Assembly: GCF_001685355.1 (NCBI RefSeq)
Contig: NZ_CP016438.1
Location: 744,001-808,000 of the forward strand
Origin: Streptomyces lincolnensis
Lineage (GTDB): Bacteria; Actinomycetota; Actinomycetes; Streptomycetales; Streptomycetaceae
Direction of reading: 5' to 3'
Length of the DNA stretch: 64,000 bases
The position numbers were made by a program, and so were the translations under genes. Shown piece after piece: positions 1 to 8,233 of this stretch (within the stretch, counting starts at the first letter, position 1; every line of letters starts with the position of its first letter). The notes below the pieces were generated by a model. It did no database searches. It saw only the letters and a program-made list of their open reading frames with translations, and was not told where the DNA came from.

Positions 1-1
1 T

Positions 2-49
2 GCGCCGAACAGCGCCACCCGCACCACCTCTACGGTGATGGCGCCATGA
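2..49 (+). CDS. C-terminal end of an upstream gene (partial)
   Basis: An open frame enters from the left edge and stops at TGA 47-49, overlapping the ATG of the response regulator (ATGA). In this gene family the upstream partner is usually the cognate sensor histidine kinase, and the overlap would couple their translation. Only about 15 codons are visible and another frame is also open here, so identity is inferred from context only. Confidence 0.35.
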   Translation, partial: APNSATRTTSTVMAP

Positions 50-684
50 CCACGCCCCACATCCGCATCCTGGTCGTCGACGACCACCCCGTCGTACGCG
101 ACGGACTGACCGCCCTTCTGACGACTCAGCCGGACTTCACTGTCATCGGTGAGGCCGCCACGGGCGCCGAAGCCCTGCAACAGACCGCCGTACTCACGCC
201 GGACGTCGTCATCATGGACCTGCAGATGCCCGGCATCAACGGCGCCGCCGCCACCGCTGCCATCCGCACCGCGCACCCCGACGTACGGGTCCTCGTCCTG
301 ACCACCTACGACACCAACGCCGACATCACCGCCGCCATCGACGCCGGCGCGGCCGGCTACCTGCTCAAGGACACCGGCCGCGAAGAGCTCTGCGCGGCCG
401 TCCGCGCCGCGGCCCGCGGAGAGGCGGCCTTGTCCCCCTCCGTCGCCGCCAAGGTCCTCGCCCACATGCGCGGCGACAGGGGCGCCAGCCTCTCCGGCCG
501 TGAGGTCGAGGTCCTCTCCGCGGTCTCCCGAGGACAGAGCAACAAACAAATCGGCCGCGCCCTACGTCTGTCGGAGGCCACGGTCAAGACCCACCTGCTG
601 CACATCTACGCCAAGCTCGGCGTCGCCGACCGCACGGCCGCTGTCACCGCGGCACTGGAGCGCGGGATCATCCGGATCGGCTGA
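46..684 (+). CDS. NarL/FixJ-family response regulator
   Basis: A two-component transcription factor of 212 aa. The receiver domain (about residues 6-120) has the acidic pair in VVDDHP, the phospho-acceptor Asp in VIMDLQMPG, the Thr in VLTTYD and the Lys in LLKDTG. A LuxR-type helix-turn-helix occupies about residues 148-205 (LSGREVEVL, SNKQIGRAL, TVKTHLLHIYAKLGV). Phosphorylation by a histidine kinase should control DNA binding. Its ATG overlaps an upstream stop, so the kinase probably lies just outside the window. Targets cannot be read from the sequence. The length and all key residues match the family, so it looks intact. Confidence 0.95.
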   Translation: MTTPHIRILVVDDHPVVRDGLTALLTTQPDFTVIGEAATGAEALQQTAVLTPDVVIMDLQMPGINGAAATAAIRTAHPDVRVLVLTTYDTNADITAAIDAGAAGYLLKDTGREELCAAVRAAARGEAALSPSVAAKVLAHMRGDRGASLSGREVEVLSAVSRGQSNKQIGRALRLSEATVKTHLLHIYAKLGVADRTAAVTAALERGIIRIG

Positions 685-789
685 GGACACAGAGCCGACA
701 GGACCGACGTGGCCCACGTGCGTGCCCGGCTCAGCGACCGCCACGAAAGCCTGGTCCTCCGCCGGCTGATGCCGAACACTGTGCCTAAA

Positions 790-925
790 AGGGCTGGGGG
801 CTGCAGGGGGCACCGCCGGCTCAAGGCCGAGCAGACGATCGAGGGCCAACGGGCCAGGGCCTGCGGTCACGACCACGAAGAAGGCCGCGATCAGCAGGAT
901 GCGCAGCTCGTAGCCGGCCCTCAGG
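790..925 (-). pseudogene. DoxX-family membrane protein remnant (C-terminal piece)
   Basis: Read on the minus strand, about 35 codons encode a hydrophobic helix followed by a GPGPLALDRLLGL tail. This resembles the last helix and the GPG-x-x-SLD-x-LLG ending of small DoxX-family membrane proteins. No start or N-terminal part is present, and the piece abuts a histidine-kinase fragment at about 925. It is a decayed fragment; the family call is from recognition of the tail only. Confidence 0.4.
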
Positions 926-1072
926 CTGGACGAGCTGGGCTCGCTCCTGTACGTGCTGCGCCAATCCGGCGACGACGCCCAACCCACCGAACCGGTCCCC
1001 GGCTTGGGCCACCTCGGCCGGCACCTCGCCCGCGAGCTGAACGCCGGCGGCTCCGGCACCGACCCACCGACC
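926..1072 (+). pseudogene. Sensor histidine kinase remnant
   Basis: A frame of about 49 codons reads LDELGSLLYVLRQ, then EPVPGLGHLGRHLARELNAGG. This resembles the segment of NarL-partner histidine kinases that follows the phospho-histidine helix (LR-x-LL-x-VLR ... P-x-PGL-x-x-L). No HisKA_3 or ATPase domain remains. It is bounded on the left by a DoxX fragment and on the right by a CACGT tandem repeat, so it looks like rearrangement debris. Confidence 0.45.
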
Positions 1073-1075
1073 CGG

Positions 1076-1095
1076 CACGTCACGTCACGTCACGT
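1076..1095 (+). repeat. Four tandem copies of CACGT
   Basis: The 5-bp unit CACGT is repeated exactly four times at 1076-1095. It lies at the junction between the histidine-kinase remnant and the SDR remnant, consistent with slippage or end-joining at a rearrangement point. Confidence 0.8.
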
Positions 1096-1211
1096 CAGGC
1101 CGGTGTCTGGGTCTCCCGGTCGAGCAGCTTCCGAGCCGCCCGCGTGGCCGTCTCGCGCAGCCAGATGTGGGCGACGTCATGGGTGTGCACCGGGTGCCAC
1201 CACAGGGCCGT

Positions 1212-1677
1212 CGAGACCCCGCGGCTCATCGCCCGGGAGGGTGGCATCGCCCTCACCACCGGCCCCCTGGACGTCACCGACGAGGACTTCCTATGGATCT
1301 GGGTCGAGGACGCCGTGGACGCCTTCGGCGGGAACGACATCGTCTACGCCGACGCCGGCACCGTACGGTTCCGACCCGTCGACAGCCGGCCGCGCCACGG
1401 TTCCGCACTCGGGCCGAGATCAAAGCGGTGTGGCTGACCGCCCACGCGGCCTGGTCACATCTGGTCCGCAGCCGCGGCTGCATCCTGACCGTCGGCTGGA
1501 CAAACGGTGTGATCGCACTGCCCCGGCACATCGCCGTGGAAGCAGCCCCGTACGGCACCGCGCCAACTGCGCCAGCCCGATCCCGATCAGCCGGGCAGGC
1601 GCGCCCGACGACATGGTCAACGCGGCCGTCTTCCTCGCCTCCGACGAGGCGTCACACATCACCGGCACCCACCCGGT
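1212..1677 (+). pseudogene. Frameshifted short-chain dehydrogenase (SDR) pseudogene
   Basis: Three successive pieces in different frames follow the order of one SDR protein. The first (about 1225-1385) reads LDVTDEDF, then VDAFGGNDIVYADAG, the degraded NNAG region. The second (about 1415-1545) reads TAHAAWSHLVRSRGCILTVG, the central strand-helix region. The third (about 1598-1677) reads DDMVNAAVFLASDEASHITG, the SDR C-terminal signature. The N-terminal glycine motif and the YxxxK region are missing or unreadable. At about 1675 the frame runs directly into a CoA-transferase piece. Confidence 0.7.
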
Positions 1678-1878
1678 CGCCGACATCCCCGACGGCGCCT
1701 CGCTCGCCGTCGGCGGCTTCGGCCTCAGCGGCGTGCCCGAGGTTCTGATCGGCGCCCTGCACGCCCAGCGCACCGGCGATCTGCGAGTCGTCTCCAACTA
1801 CTGCGGGGTCGACGGCCGCGGCCTCGGCGTCCTGCTCGCCGACGGGCGCATCGCCCGGGTCACGGGCTCCTACGCCCT
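1674..1878 (+). pseudogene. 3-oxoacid CoA-transferase subunit A fragment
   Basis: About 67 codons match the N-terminal region of subunit A of 3-oxoacid (succinyl/acetate) CoA-transferases: IPDGASLAVGGFGLSGVPE, then LRVVSNYCG and GLGVLLADGRIARVTGSY. In the intact family the reading continues after VTGSY into VGEN. Here it breaks off at about 1878. It is fused in frame to the SDR tail, so it is a chimeric dead fragment. Subunit B is not nearby. Confidence 0.7.
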
Positions 1879-1879
1879 G

Positions 1880-1957
1880 CTCCCCCGGTGGACGTGTCGG
1901 TTCCAGAAGTGTGTCCGCGACCAGCCACACCAGGATGGCCACGGCTGTGCCCCCCAT
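1880..1957 (-). pseudogene. 5' remnant of a gene following the TetR regulator
   Basis: On the minus strand an ATG at 1957, 17 bp beyond the TetR stop and preceded by a GGAG-like site, begins MGGTAVAILVWLVADTLLEP. This looks like the start of a membrane protein in operon with the regulator. It is cut off where the antiparallel CoA-transferase fragment begins. The function of the lost gene is unknown; an exporter would be typical but is inferred only. Confidence 0.35.
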
Positions 1958-1974
1958 GCGCCTTCTCCGCGCGC

Positions 1975-2529
1975 CTACTTGGCGCCCTCCGAGAGCGCTC
2001 CGTGCAGAAAGACTTCCACCAGTTCCTGCGGGGTCAGGTCGGGCTCGTCATCCGTACGCGGCTGGGTGAAGAGCAGCCCGAAGAAGAGGGCCGCGATCTG
2101 CTCCGGCGGCCGGCGCAGGGCGGCCTTGTCGGGCTCCAGCAGCTCCGCGAGGGCCGCGTGAAGACGGGCCGTCGACTCGGTGCGCCCGGCGCCGCGCACC
2201 GTCCCGGGGTGCTTGCCGCCGCGATGACCCAGCGAGCCGGCGATCGCGCCCATCCTGGACAGGTGGGCCTGGAGCGCCTCGGCTGCCTCCGCGAGCCGGT
2301 CGGGCAGCGGCTGGGATACGTCGATCGCGTCGAGCTCGCGGACCGCGTGCTCCGGCGAAAACGCCTCGGCCATGCAAGCCTGCAACAGTTCATCCTTGTC
2401 GGCGAAGACCCGGAAGATCGTCCCCTCGCCGATGCCTGCAGCGCGGGCGATCTTCGCGGTCGTCACCGCGGTGCCGTACTCGGCGATCAGCGGAATCGCG
2501 GTCTGGATGATCAATGAGTGAGGACTCAC
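1975..2529 (-). CDS. TetR/AcrR-family transcriptional regulator
   Basis: An N-terminal TetR helix-turn-helix is clear (IPLIAEYGTAVTTAKIARAAG, then GIGEGTIFRVFADKDELL), followed by an all-helical ligand-binding domain; about 184 aa in all. The start is uncertain: GTG 2529, TTG 2538 and TTG 2514 are possible and there is no ATG. A palindrome (GAGTGAG-GA-CTCACTC, 2516-2531) overlaps the starts and would suit autorepression. The gene it probably controlled, immediately downstream, is reduced to a remnant. Ligand and targets are unknown. Confidence 0.88.
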   Translation of the reverse strand: MSPHSLIIQTAIPLIAEYGTAVTTAKIARAAGIGEGTIFRVFADKDELLQACMAEAFSPEHAVRELDAIDVSQPLPDRLAEAAEALQAHLSRMGAIAGSLGHRGGKHPGTVRGAGRTESTARLHAALAELLEPDKAALRRPPEQIAALFFGLLFTQPRTDDEPDLTPQELVEVFLHGALSEGAK

Positions 2530-2531
2530 TC
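2516..2531. promoter_or_regulatory. Inverted repeat, likely TetR operator
   Basis: GAGTGAG and CTCACTC are perfect 7-bp arms separated by GA. The repeat overlaps the start of the TetR gene, and TetR regulators often bind such sites to repress themselves. No footprint evidence is possible from sequence. Confidence 0.4.
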
Positions 2532-2568
2532 CGCTCAATTCGGCGGGACGCCGGAGTCCTCGGACCTG

Positions 2569-2961
2569 TCACTCCGGCACCGCGTCCTTGCAGCTCTCCG
2601 AAACTCTCACCACGCCGAAGACCACCGGGTAGTCGGTGATCTGCTGGTTCGGTCCCGGCCGCGAGTTGCAGATCTTCCACGCCTCCGGGTCGTCCACCGG
2701 ACGGCCCTGCCCGCTGGCGTCCTTGAAGGTCATGTCGAGCTTGGAGCCCATCTGCTCGAATGCACCCCCGGCGTTGCCGCCGATGACATCCGGCATGGTG
2801 GCGGCGACCGGCTCGGGATTTACCGAGGGACGCGCCTCGGCGGGCCCTGAGCCGGCCGCGGCGGGCGCCGCGACGTCCGGCACGGACGACGCGCCGCAGG
2901 CGGTGACCGAGGCCAGAAGCGTGGCGACGAGAGCGGGTCTCAAGAGCTTGGTGACGGTCAC
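2569..2961 (-). CDS. Putative lipoprotein with PASTA-like segment
   Basis: A 130-aa protein read from GTG 2961, which has GGGAGAAAC just upstream. The N-terminus is a lipoprotein signal: a basic start, a hydrophobic stretch and the lipobox VTAC, so it should be lipidated and held on the outer face of the membrane. A low-complexity Ala/Pro/Gly linker follows. The C-terminal half begins MPDVIGGNAGGAFEQM, which resembles a single PASTA unit (a fold that binds peptidoglycan fragments), and has two Cys residues that could pair. Other upstream in-frame starts exist but would bury the signal. The biological role is unknown. Confidence 0.75.
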   Translation of the reverse strand: MTVTKLLRPALVATLLASVTACGASSVPDVAAPAAAGSGPAEARPSVNPEPVAATMPDVIGGNAGGAFEQMGSKLDMTFKDASGQGRPVDDPEAWKICNSRPGPNQQITDYPVVFGVVRVSESCKDAVPE

Positions 2962-3219
2962 GTTTCTCCCAGCGTGATGGCAATTCGGAACAGTATTCAC
3001 GGTGAGTCAGGAGGAAGCACCGCCGCCCCGTCATACCAAGCCCCTCACTCTTACCCTTCCCAGGGCGGACGGACGGCTCAGCTCCGAGGCCGGCAGACAT
3101 GGCGAACCGCTACGCCCCGACGGACCTGCGTTGTAGGTCGAAGAACCGGCCATTCGTCGTGGAGTTCGGCCAGAACGGCTTCAACTCGCTGTCGCAGGCC
3201 TGGGACCTGGGACCTGGAG

Positions 3220-3879
3220 TCAGTCGCCTCCAGGCAGCGAGGCGGGCTTGCGCAGCAGCCATTGTCCGAACGTCCGCCGTGCGTGCCGTACCACGACGCG
3301 GCCGTGGGCCGTCGTGCCGACCAGCTCCACGCGCAGCGTGACCGGCGTCCCGTGGTCTGGAGCCTGACGAATCTTGATCTTGCTGTGTACGAGGGTCAGG
3401 GCACCGGTATCGACCACGATGCCCGGCTTGGTGATCAGCGTCAGCTTCTTGCCCGCCGTGTTCATGTCGATCCGCAAGGTGTCCTGCGTGATCACTGCCT
3501 GAGTGAAGTCGAGCGTCACCGCACACCACGCCGTGGCCAACTCCAGCCTCCGCGGCACCACCCAGCGCCCCTCGCGCTTGACCGCACCACTGTGCACCCC
3601 CTCGATCCGGAGTACGTCCTTGACCTCTGCCACGGCCGTGCCGGTCGAAGCGGACACGGCCGGCAGGTCAGCGGTCAGCGCGGCGAGTTCCCTGACGGTA
3701 CGCGCCGACAGGGCAGCGTCCAGACGCTCGTCCAACTCGTCCGCGGTCAGCAGGCCGTCCCCCGCCGCGATACGCAGCACGTCCACCACCCGGTCCCGGT
3801 CCGCATGAGAGGCCCTCAGCTCGGGCGACGAGCCGGGGCCGGAGTGCTTCCCTGTGGGTGAGATCTGTCCCGACATCAT
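3220..3879 (-). CDS. DUF1707 domain-containing protein
   Basis: A 219-aa protein whose N-terminal third holds a DUF1707 module (RASHADRDRVVDVLRIAAGD, then GLLTADELDERLDAAL and RTVRELAALTADLP). This short domain is common in actinobacterial membrane or cell-surface proteins. The remainder is beta-rich with no obvious membrane helix and resembles DUF2154-like envelope-stress domains, though that is only an impression. ATG codons at 3879 and 3876 follow an AGGACCAGGACGG stretch and are preferred over the longer frame to 3984. No operon partner is evident. Confidence 0.78.
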   Translation of the reverse strand: MMSGQISPTGKHSGPGSSPELRASHADRDRVVDVLRIAAGDGLLTADELDERLDAALSARTVRELAALTADLPAVSASTGTAVAEVKDVLRIEGVHSGAVKREGRWVVPRRLELATAWCAVTLDFTQAVITQDTLRIDMNTAGKKLTLITKPGIVVDTGALTLVHSKIKIRQAPDHGTPVTLRVELVGTTAHGRVVVRHARRTFGQWLLRKPASLPGGD

Positions 3880-4060
3880 CCCGTCCTGGTCCTGTCGAAC
3901 GGCTCCGCGCGACGCGGGCAGCGGCGCGAGATGAAGACTAACGCTATATCGCGACATGGATCCAGGCCCGGGCGGCCCCCTCACGCAGCGGCGATGGTCA
4001 GCGTCGATTCCCGGCTCGCGGCATCCAGCACCTCCGTCGAAACAGGCTCCGCGTCCGCGC

Positions 4061-4531
4061 CTACCTGCCGGTGTTCACCCGAGGCACCCCCGGACCACGC
4101 AACGGGAGCGTCCGGCTCAGGACGAGGTTGGTGGTGGTGCTCCCGAACTCGGCCAGCTCGTCGACGATCTCCTCCAGGTGGGCCATCGACGTGGCCGCCA
4201 CCTTCATGACGTAACAGTCGTCTCCGGTGGTGCGCAGGCACTCCAGGATCTCCGGGCGCTCCTCCAGCAGCCGGCGCAGCGGCTCGTGCCGGGTTCCCGG
4301 CCCCGGGTACTTGAGCCGGACCACCGCCATCACCGGGTAACCGGTCCGCTCCGGGTTCACCTCCGCGCGGTACCCGGTGATCACCTCGGCCTCCTCAAGT
4401 CGGCGTACGCGCTCCTTGGTTGCCGACGCGCTCAGGTTCACCCGCCGTGCAAGCTCGGTGAACGGAATACGGCCGTCCCGTTGGACTTCTGTCAGGATCG
4501 CCCAGTCCGTCGCGTCGAGACTCTCGGTCAT
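4061..4531 (-). CDS. Lrp/AsnC-family transcriptional regulator
   Basis: A 156-aa regulator with an N-terminal helix-turn-helix (LDATDWAILTEVQRDGRI, then TELARRVNLSASATKERVRRLEEAEVI) and a C-terminal RAM/AsnC ligand domain (VMAVVRLKYPG, then TGDDCYVMKVAATSMAHLEEIVDEL). Members usually sense amino acids or related small molecules as oligomers. The gene is divergent from the LLM oxidoreductase/deaminase pair with a 94-bp gap, so it is the likely regulator of that pair and of itself. It appears complete. Confidence 0.93.
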   Translation of the reverse strand: MTESLDATDWAILTEVQRDGRIPFTELARRVNLSASATKERVRRLEEAEVITGYRAEVNPERTGYPVMAVVRLKYPGPGTRHEPLRRLLEERPEILECLRTTGDDCYVMKVAATSMAHLEEIVDELAEFGSTTTNLVLSRTLPLRGPGVPRVNTGR

Positions 4532-4625
4532 ACGCCGATTCTACCGGCGGATCCACGGCTGAACCGCCCCTGAACAGGCGGGAATCCCTTCTGGCGGCCC
4601 CTACGTCCTGCCTAGGGTTGGGCCT

Positions 4626-5501
4626 ATGAAGATCGGCGTGAACGTCCCGAATTTCGGCCCGGGCACTGACCCCGGACTGTTGCGAAGCTGGGCCCAGACC
4701 GTGGAGGGCCTGGGCTTCGACCTGCTGATGATCTCGGACCACATAGCCATTACGCCGGATGTCGCCGAGCGCTATCCGGCACCCTTCTACGAGCCCTTCA
4801 CCACCTTGTCCTGGCTGGCCGGCCTCACCACCCGTATCCAGCTCGGCACGACGGTCCTCATCGCGCCCTACCGGCACCCGCTGCTCACCGCCCGCATGGC
4901 GGCCAATCTGAATGATCTGAGCGGCGGCCGACTGGTCCTCGGCGTGGGAGTGGGCTGGGCGCGGCAGGAGTTCACCGCTCTCGGCATCCCGTTCTCCCAG
5001 CGCGGACAGCTGACCGACAGCCACCTGCGGGACATCCGGGCCGCCTGGAAGGACACCGCCTCCTACGGAGACCGCCGGATCCCGGTGTGGGTCGGCGGCA
5101 ACAGCGACGCGGGGCTGCGCCGGGCCGTACGACTCGGAGACGCGTGGCATCCGCTGCACCCCACCGTGCCGTGGCTGCGCGAAGCCGCACACAGGCTGGA
5201 GACGTACGCGGACGAGCAACACCTGCCCGCGCCCGCCCTGGCTCCCCGCATCGCCCTGCGACTCACCGAGGAACCGGTCGACACAGCGGAACGGCTCGCC
5301 GGTGAGGGCACCATCGACCAGGTCATGGACGACCTCGACCAACTGCGGCTGCTGGGCGCCGAGTCCGTCGTCCTCGACACCTACCCGGGCGACCCCCACG
5401 CGACATGTCACCCGCAGGCGGCCTGGCAGGCCCTCGCCACCGTGGCCGCGCGCCTTCTCCCGCCCAGCACCCCACCCCGCACCACGCCGGAGCAGTCATG
5501 A
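4626..5501 (+). CDS. LLM-class F420-dependent oxidoreductase
   Basis: A 291-aa luciferase-like monooxygenase-fold enzyme. The start is typical (MKIGVNVPNFGPGTDPG), and the family signatures TTVLIAPYRHPLLTARMAANL and SGGRLVLGVGVGWARQEF are present, with VWVGGNSDAGLRRAVRLGD in the second half. It most resembles the F420-dependent subgroup, which transfers hydride using coenzyme F420 rather than FMN; the substrate is unknown. Its stop overlaps the deaminase start (ATGA), so the two genes are coupled, and an Lrp regulator is divergent upstream. It has the usual length and no visible lesions. Confidence 0.9.
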   Translation: MKIGVNVPNFGPGTDPGLLRSWAQTVEGLGFDLLMISDHIAITPDVAERYPAPFYEPFTTLSWLAGLTTRIQLGTTVLIAPYRHPLLTARMAANLNDLSGGRLVLGVGVGWARQEFTALGIPFSQRGQLTDSHLRDIRAAWKDTASYGDRRIPVWVGGNSDAGLRRAVRLGDAWHPLHPTVPWLREAAHRLETYADEQHLPAPALAPRIALRLTEEPVDTAERLAGEGTIDQVMDDLDQLRLLGAESVVLDTYPGDPHATCHPQAAWQALATVAARLLPPSTPPRTTPEQS

Positions 5502-5926
5502 CGACACCCGACGACCACACCCTCCTCCGACAGGCCATCTCTCTCGCCGCCAAGGCACGCGCGAGCGGCAACCCGCCCTTCGGATCTCTGCTGGCAGGGC
5601 CGGACGGGACGATCCTGGCCGAGGAGCACAACAGCACCCTCACCGACAACGACGTCACCGCACACCCGGAACTCAAACTGGCGAGGTGGGCCGCACGAGA
5701 GCTCGACGCGCAGACGGCGGCAGGCACCACCATGTACACCAGCTGCCAGCCGTGCGGGATGTGCGAGGCCGTCATCCAATGGGCAGGGCTACGGCGGGTG
5801 GTGTTCGCCCTGTCCAACGAACAGCTCCTGGACATCAGGCCGGGCAGCAGCCGACCGCCCGTGCCGCAGGACGGCCCCGCGCTCCTCGACGAGGTACGGG
5901 CCGCGGTCGAGCCCTACTACCGCTGA
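5498..5926 (+). CDS. Nucleoside/guanine deaminase-like protein
   Basis: A 142-aa zinc-dependent deaminase of the cytidine/deoxycytidylate fold. The zinc site is visible as THPELK-type (AHPELKLARWAA, with Pro in place of the usual Ala in HAE) and PCGMC. Likely substrates are guanine, cytosine or a related base, releasing ammonia. The ATG at 5498 overlaps the TGA of the LLM gene, which fixes the start and suggests a two-gene operon. HPE variants of this motif are common in Streptomyces paralogues, so activity is still expected. Confidence 0.9.
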   Translation: MTTPDDHTLLRQAISLAAKARASGNPPFGSLLAGPDGTILAEEHNSTLTDNDVTAHPELKLARWAARELDAQTAAGTTMYTSCQPCGMCEAVIQWAGLRRVVFALSNEQLLDIRPGSSRPPVPQDGPALLDEVRAAVEPYYR

Positions 5927-5985
5927 CCGCCGGCCCCAGGGCGGAGCCCCCCACTGGAATCCCGACGGCAGGGAAGGACGCATCC

Positions 5986-6405
5986 TCACATGGCCAGCAC
6001 CGCGCGGACACGCTTGCCGCCGCCGGTGACCGGGATGACGTCGAAGCGCTGCGCCAGGTCCCGCACGATGGCCAGGCCGCGTCCGCTCTCGCCGTCGGGC
6101 GTGGGCGGTCGCAGGCGGGGCTGGGCCGGATTGTCGTCGTAGACCTCGACGGTCACCTGTTCGTCGGACACCTGGAGGCGCAATCGGCAAGCGCTGCGGC
6201 CATGGCGGGTGGCGTTGGCGACCAGCTCGGACACGATGAGCGTGGCGTCGTCGATCTGCCCGGCCTCCACCTGTGCCATTCGGTGGCGCGAACGGGAAAG
6301 AAACGCTGAGGTCAGCCTCCGCGCCCGTCGGGCCGAGGCGGCCTCGTCGGGCAGCAGGTACTCCACTCGTACGGAACGCCGATGGGTACGCTGGTGCGCA
6401 CGCAT
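5986..6405 (-). CDS. RsbW-like anti-sigma ATPase (HATPase_c_2)
   Basis: A 139-aa single-domain ATP-binding protein of the GHKL fold. The N-box is ELVANATRHG, the G1 box VYDDNPAQP and the G2 box GESGRGLAIVRDL. In Streptomyces this large family binds and phosphorylates anti-anti-sigma factors or sequesters SigB-like sigma factors. No partner gene is adjacent, so the target is unknown. An AGGAGGGGAAG stretch lies about 11 bp upstream of the ATG. Length and motifs are complete. Confidence 0.92.
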   Translation of the reverse strand: MRAHQRTHRRSVRVEYLLPDEAASARRARRLTSAFLSRSRHRMAQVEAGQIDDATLIVSELVANATRHGRSACRLRLQVSDEQVTVEVYDDNPAQPRLRPPTPDGESGRGLAIVRDLAQRFDVIPVTGGGKRVRAVLAM

Positions 6406-6627
6406 GGCAGATCACTTCCCCTCCTAGGACTCCCGGCGTACGCGGCCCCCGCCACGCACCGGGGCCGCGCCAGGTCTTGGGCGGCCGGTCCTGCCCACTC
6501 CTCATGCCCCGGGGTGGTGATCACCAACCGTGCGGGCAACACGTGAGAGTTCGGTCCAGAGTGGCGGCATCGACATCAGTGGGGTTCGACGGCCGTAGGA
6601 GAGCGCTGCCCCGAGCACACAGGGCGG

Positions 6628-7050
6628 TCACCCGTAGTGCGGGTCCGGTTCTTCCATGGTGGTGTCCGGGATGGGGGCGATGCTGCTGCGGACACGGAAA
6701 CGGGCGATGTCGTCGCCCTGTATCGGGACGAGGTGGACCGCGACCGGTCCGGCGAACGTGTAGCCGTGTTCCGCGGCGTGCTGGCGCACCTGGTTCGACA
6801 GATGGCTGCCCAACTGTCCACTGTTGACTGTCAGTTGGTGGTGCGCTTGCGGGGGCAGTTCGACGACGAAGGCGTTGGGCACCAGGATGCGTTCCCGGTC
6901 CAGGATCAAGGCGCCGTCATCGCATTCCCGGTGCAGCGTTCTGACCAGCTCCGAAGGATGGTGCTGTCGGTGGGCGGGCGGGGTGAGCAAGGTCCACAGC
7001 GCATTGCTCCAGCGCTCCATGGTGTGTTCCAGGGCGGCGAGGGGTTTCAT
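6628..7050 (-). CDS. Stand-alone DUF3662 (FhaA N-terminal) domain protein
   Basis: About 140 aa matching the N-terminal DUF3662 domain of the FHA-domain protein FhaA: LVRTLHRECDDGALILDRER, VPNAFVVELPP, SGQLGSHLSNQVRQHAAEHGYTFAGPVAVHL and ARFRVRS. Canonical FhaA continues through a linker to an FHA phosphopeptide-binding domain and acts with PknB-type kinases at the cell wall. Here the protein stops soon after DUF3662, with no FHA domain. The start is uncertain (ATG 7092, 7050 or 7020); 7050 keeps the whole domain. It may be a natural single-domain adaptor or a truncated paralogue. Confidence 0.75.
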   Translation of the reverse strand: MKPLAALEHTMERWSNALWTLLTPPAHRQHHPSELVRTLHRECDDGALILDRERILVPNAFVVELPPQAHHQLTVNSGQLGSHLSNQVRQHAAEHGYTFAGPVAVHLVPIQGDDIARFRVRSSIAPIPDTTMEEPDPHYG

Positions 7051-7300
7051 CTTCTGCCGCTGCCCGGCTCGATGTTGGGCACACTCCTCCATACGAGTGT
7101 TGATCCACACGGGGTCGGGAGCGCCCGGCAGACACCAGGTGTGTAGGTCCGCCGGCGGCTGCGGCCGTCCGACCGGCCCGGATACGGGCGCTGCCGTCAA
7201 CATCGTGCTGGGGCCAACCCCGCCTCGACAACTGGAGGACGGCATCCCCGCATCTGGGGCCTCCGGCGTGAGGGCCGGGAGGCCCGACCCACGACAACCG

Positions 7301-7537
7301 TCAAACCGGTGCCGGTGCCGCGGTGCGGGCGGCCTCCTGCACATCGGGCAGGGGCAGTCCCAGCGCCTCGGCGAGCTCCGCCAGTTCCTGCTCGGTGGGC
7401 CGCACCGGGCCACGGGCACCGTCCTCGGCGAAGACACGGATCCGCGGGGTACGAATGCCCGTACGGGCGGCGAGGGCCTGTGCGTTCAGGCGCCGGCGCC
7501 GCATGGTCTGCTGCAACAGCTGGGAAAGTTCGGCCAT
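7301..7537 (-). CDS. Small XRE-like helix-turn-helix protein
   Basis: A 78-aa protein starting at ATG 7537 with a good GGGGAGGACA site. It has an XRE-like helical layout: SQLLQQTMRRRRLNAQALAARTGI, then a loop, then PTEQELAELAEALGLPLPDV. This fits a minimal Cro/cI-type DNA-binding domain with no effector domain. It lies 250 bp upstream of the DUF3662 gene on the same strand and just downstream of a broken HAD gene. Its target is unknown; a role in the DUF3662 unit is inferred from position. Confidence 0.7.
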   Translation of the reverse strand: MAELSQLLQQTMRRRRLNAQALAARTGIRTPRIRVFAEDGARGPVRPTEQELAELAEALGLPLPDVQEAARTAAPAPV

Positions 7538-7565
7538 TGTCCTCCCCTTCCCCGAACCCGCCGAC

Positions 7566-7796
7566 TTAGCCGCCCTCACCTGCAGGGGTGACGTTGCGGC
7601 ACGGGCGATCGGCCACTGATCCGTAGGCAGCGAGGGTGATCGGCACATCATGTCGCGGGCGTAGTGGGCAGGTGAAGGTGTGACGCGGTACACCAAGCCA
7701 GTCGGCCCATGTCCCGTACTCCCAGGTCTCGTCCACCAGGCACTCGCCAACATCGAACACCACTGCGCGAAGCATGGAGGGCAGTCGAGTCGACAT
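7566..7796 (-). pseudogene. HAD-family hydrolase, N-terminal remnant
   Basis: The frame opens with MLRAVVFDVGECLVDETWEY (ATG 7775; an in-frame ATG also lies at 7796). This is HAD motif I (normally DxDGTL or a variant, here DVGECL) followed by GTWADWLGVPRHTF, the start of the cap region of a Streptomyces HAD subfamily. After about 40 residues the sequence loses similarity and ends at 7566, so motifs II-IV are missing. It is a truncated gene. Confidence 0.7.
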
Positions 7797-8233
7797 GATG
7801 CGCTCGCCCAGAGGCCCCTGTGTCCTCCGCGGCGCCGGGCGTGGGATGCAGACCGGCGCCCTTCAGCCTCTCCCACTGGTGTGTCAGGACGGTCCGTAGG
7901 TCGGGGTCGTCGTGGAACCAGCCCTGATGCGCGTCAACGTGAGGCGGTGCACGACTGACAAAGTCCCCTGCACGGACGACAAAGTCCGAAGCCCACGACG
8001 ACCCTAGGGTGGCTGCGGGGCAACGACGCCGGGGCCCACACTTGCGTGCCGTCCAAGGCCCCGTTCAAGGCCTGGGCCAACCGTCTCACGGTCTGATGGA
8101 CCGGCCGTTCCACGAACCCACCGTGGCCCGTTCCCTCACTGCAGGGGGGAACGGGCCCGGAGTGGACCCACGCGGCCCCGAAGGCCGTGCAACTCACCGC
8201 ACACCGCAGTCGGTTCACTGACAAAGGATGGAC
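7797..8233. other. Intergenic stretch without a recognised gene
   Basis: About 430 bp. On the minus strand near 7830-7930 a short coding-like stretch reads WFHDDPDLRTVLTHQWERL, which I cannot assign; it may be a further piece of a lost gene. The last 100 bp should contain the promoter of the exported protein that starts at 8234. Confidence 0.4.
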
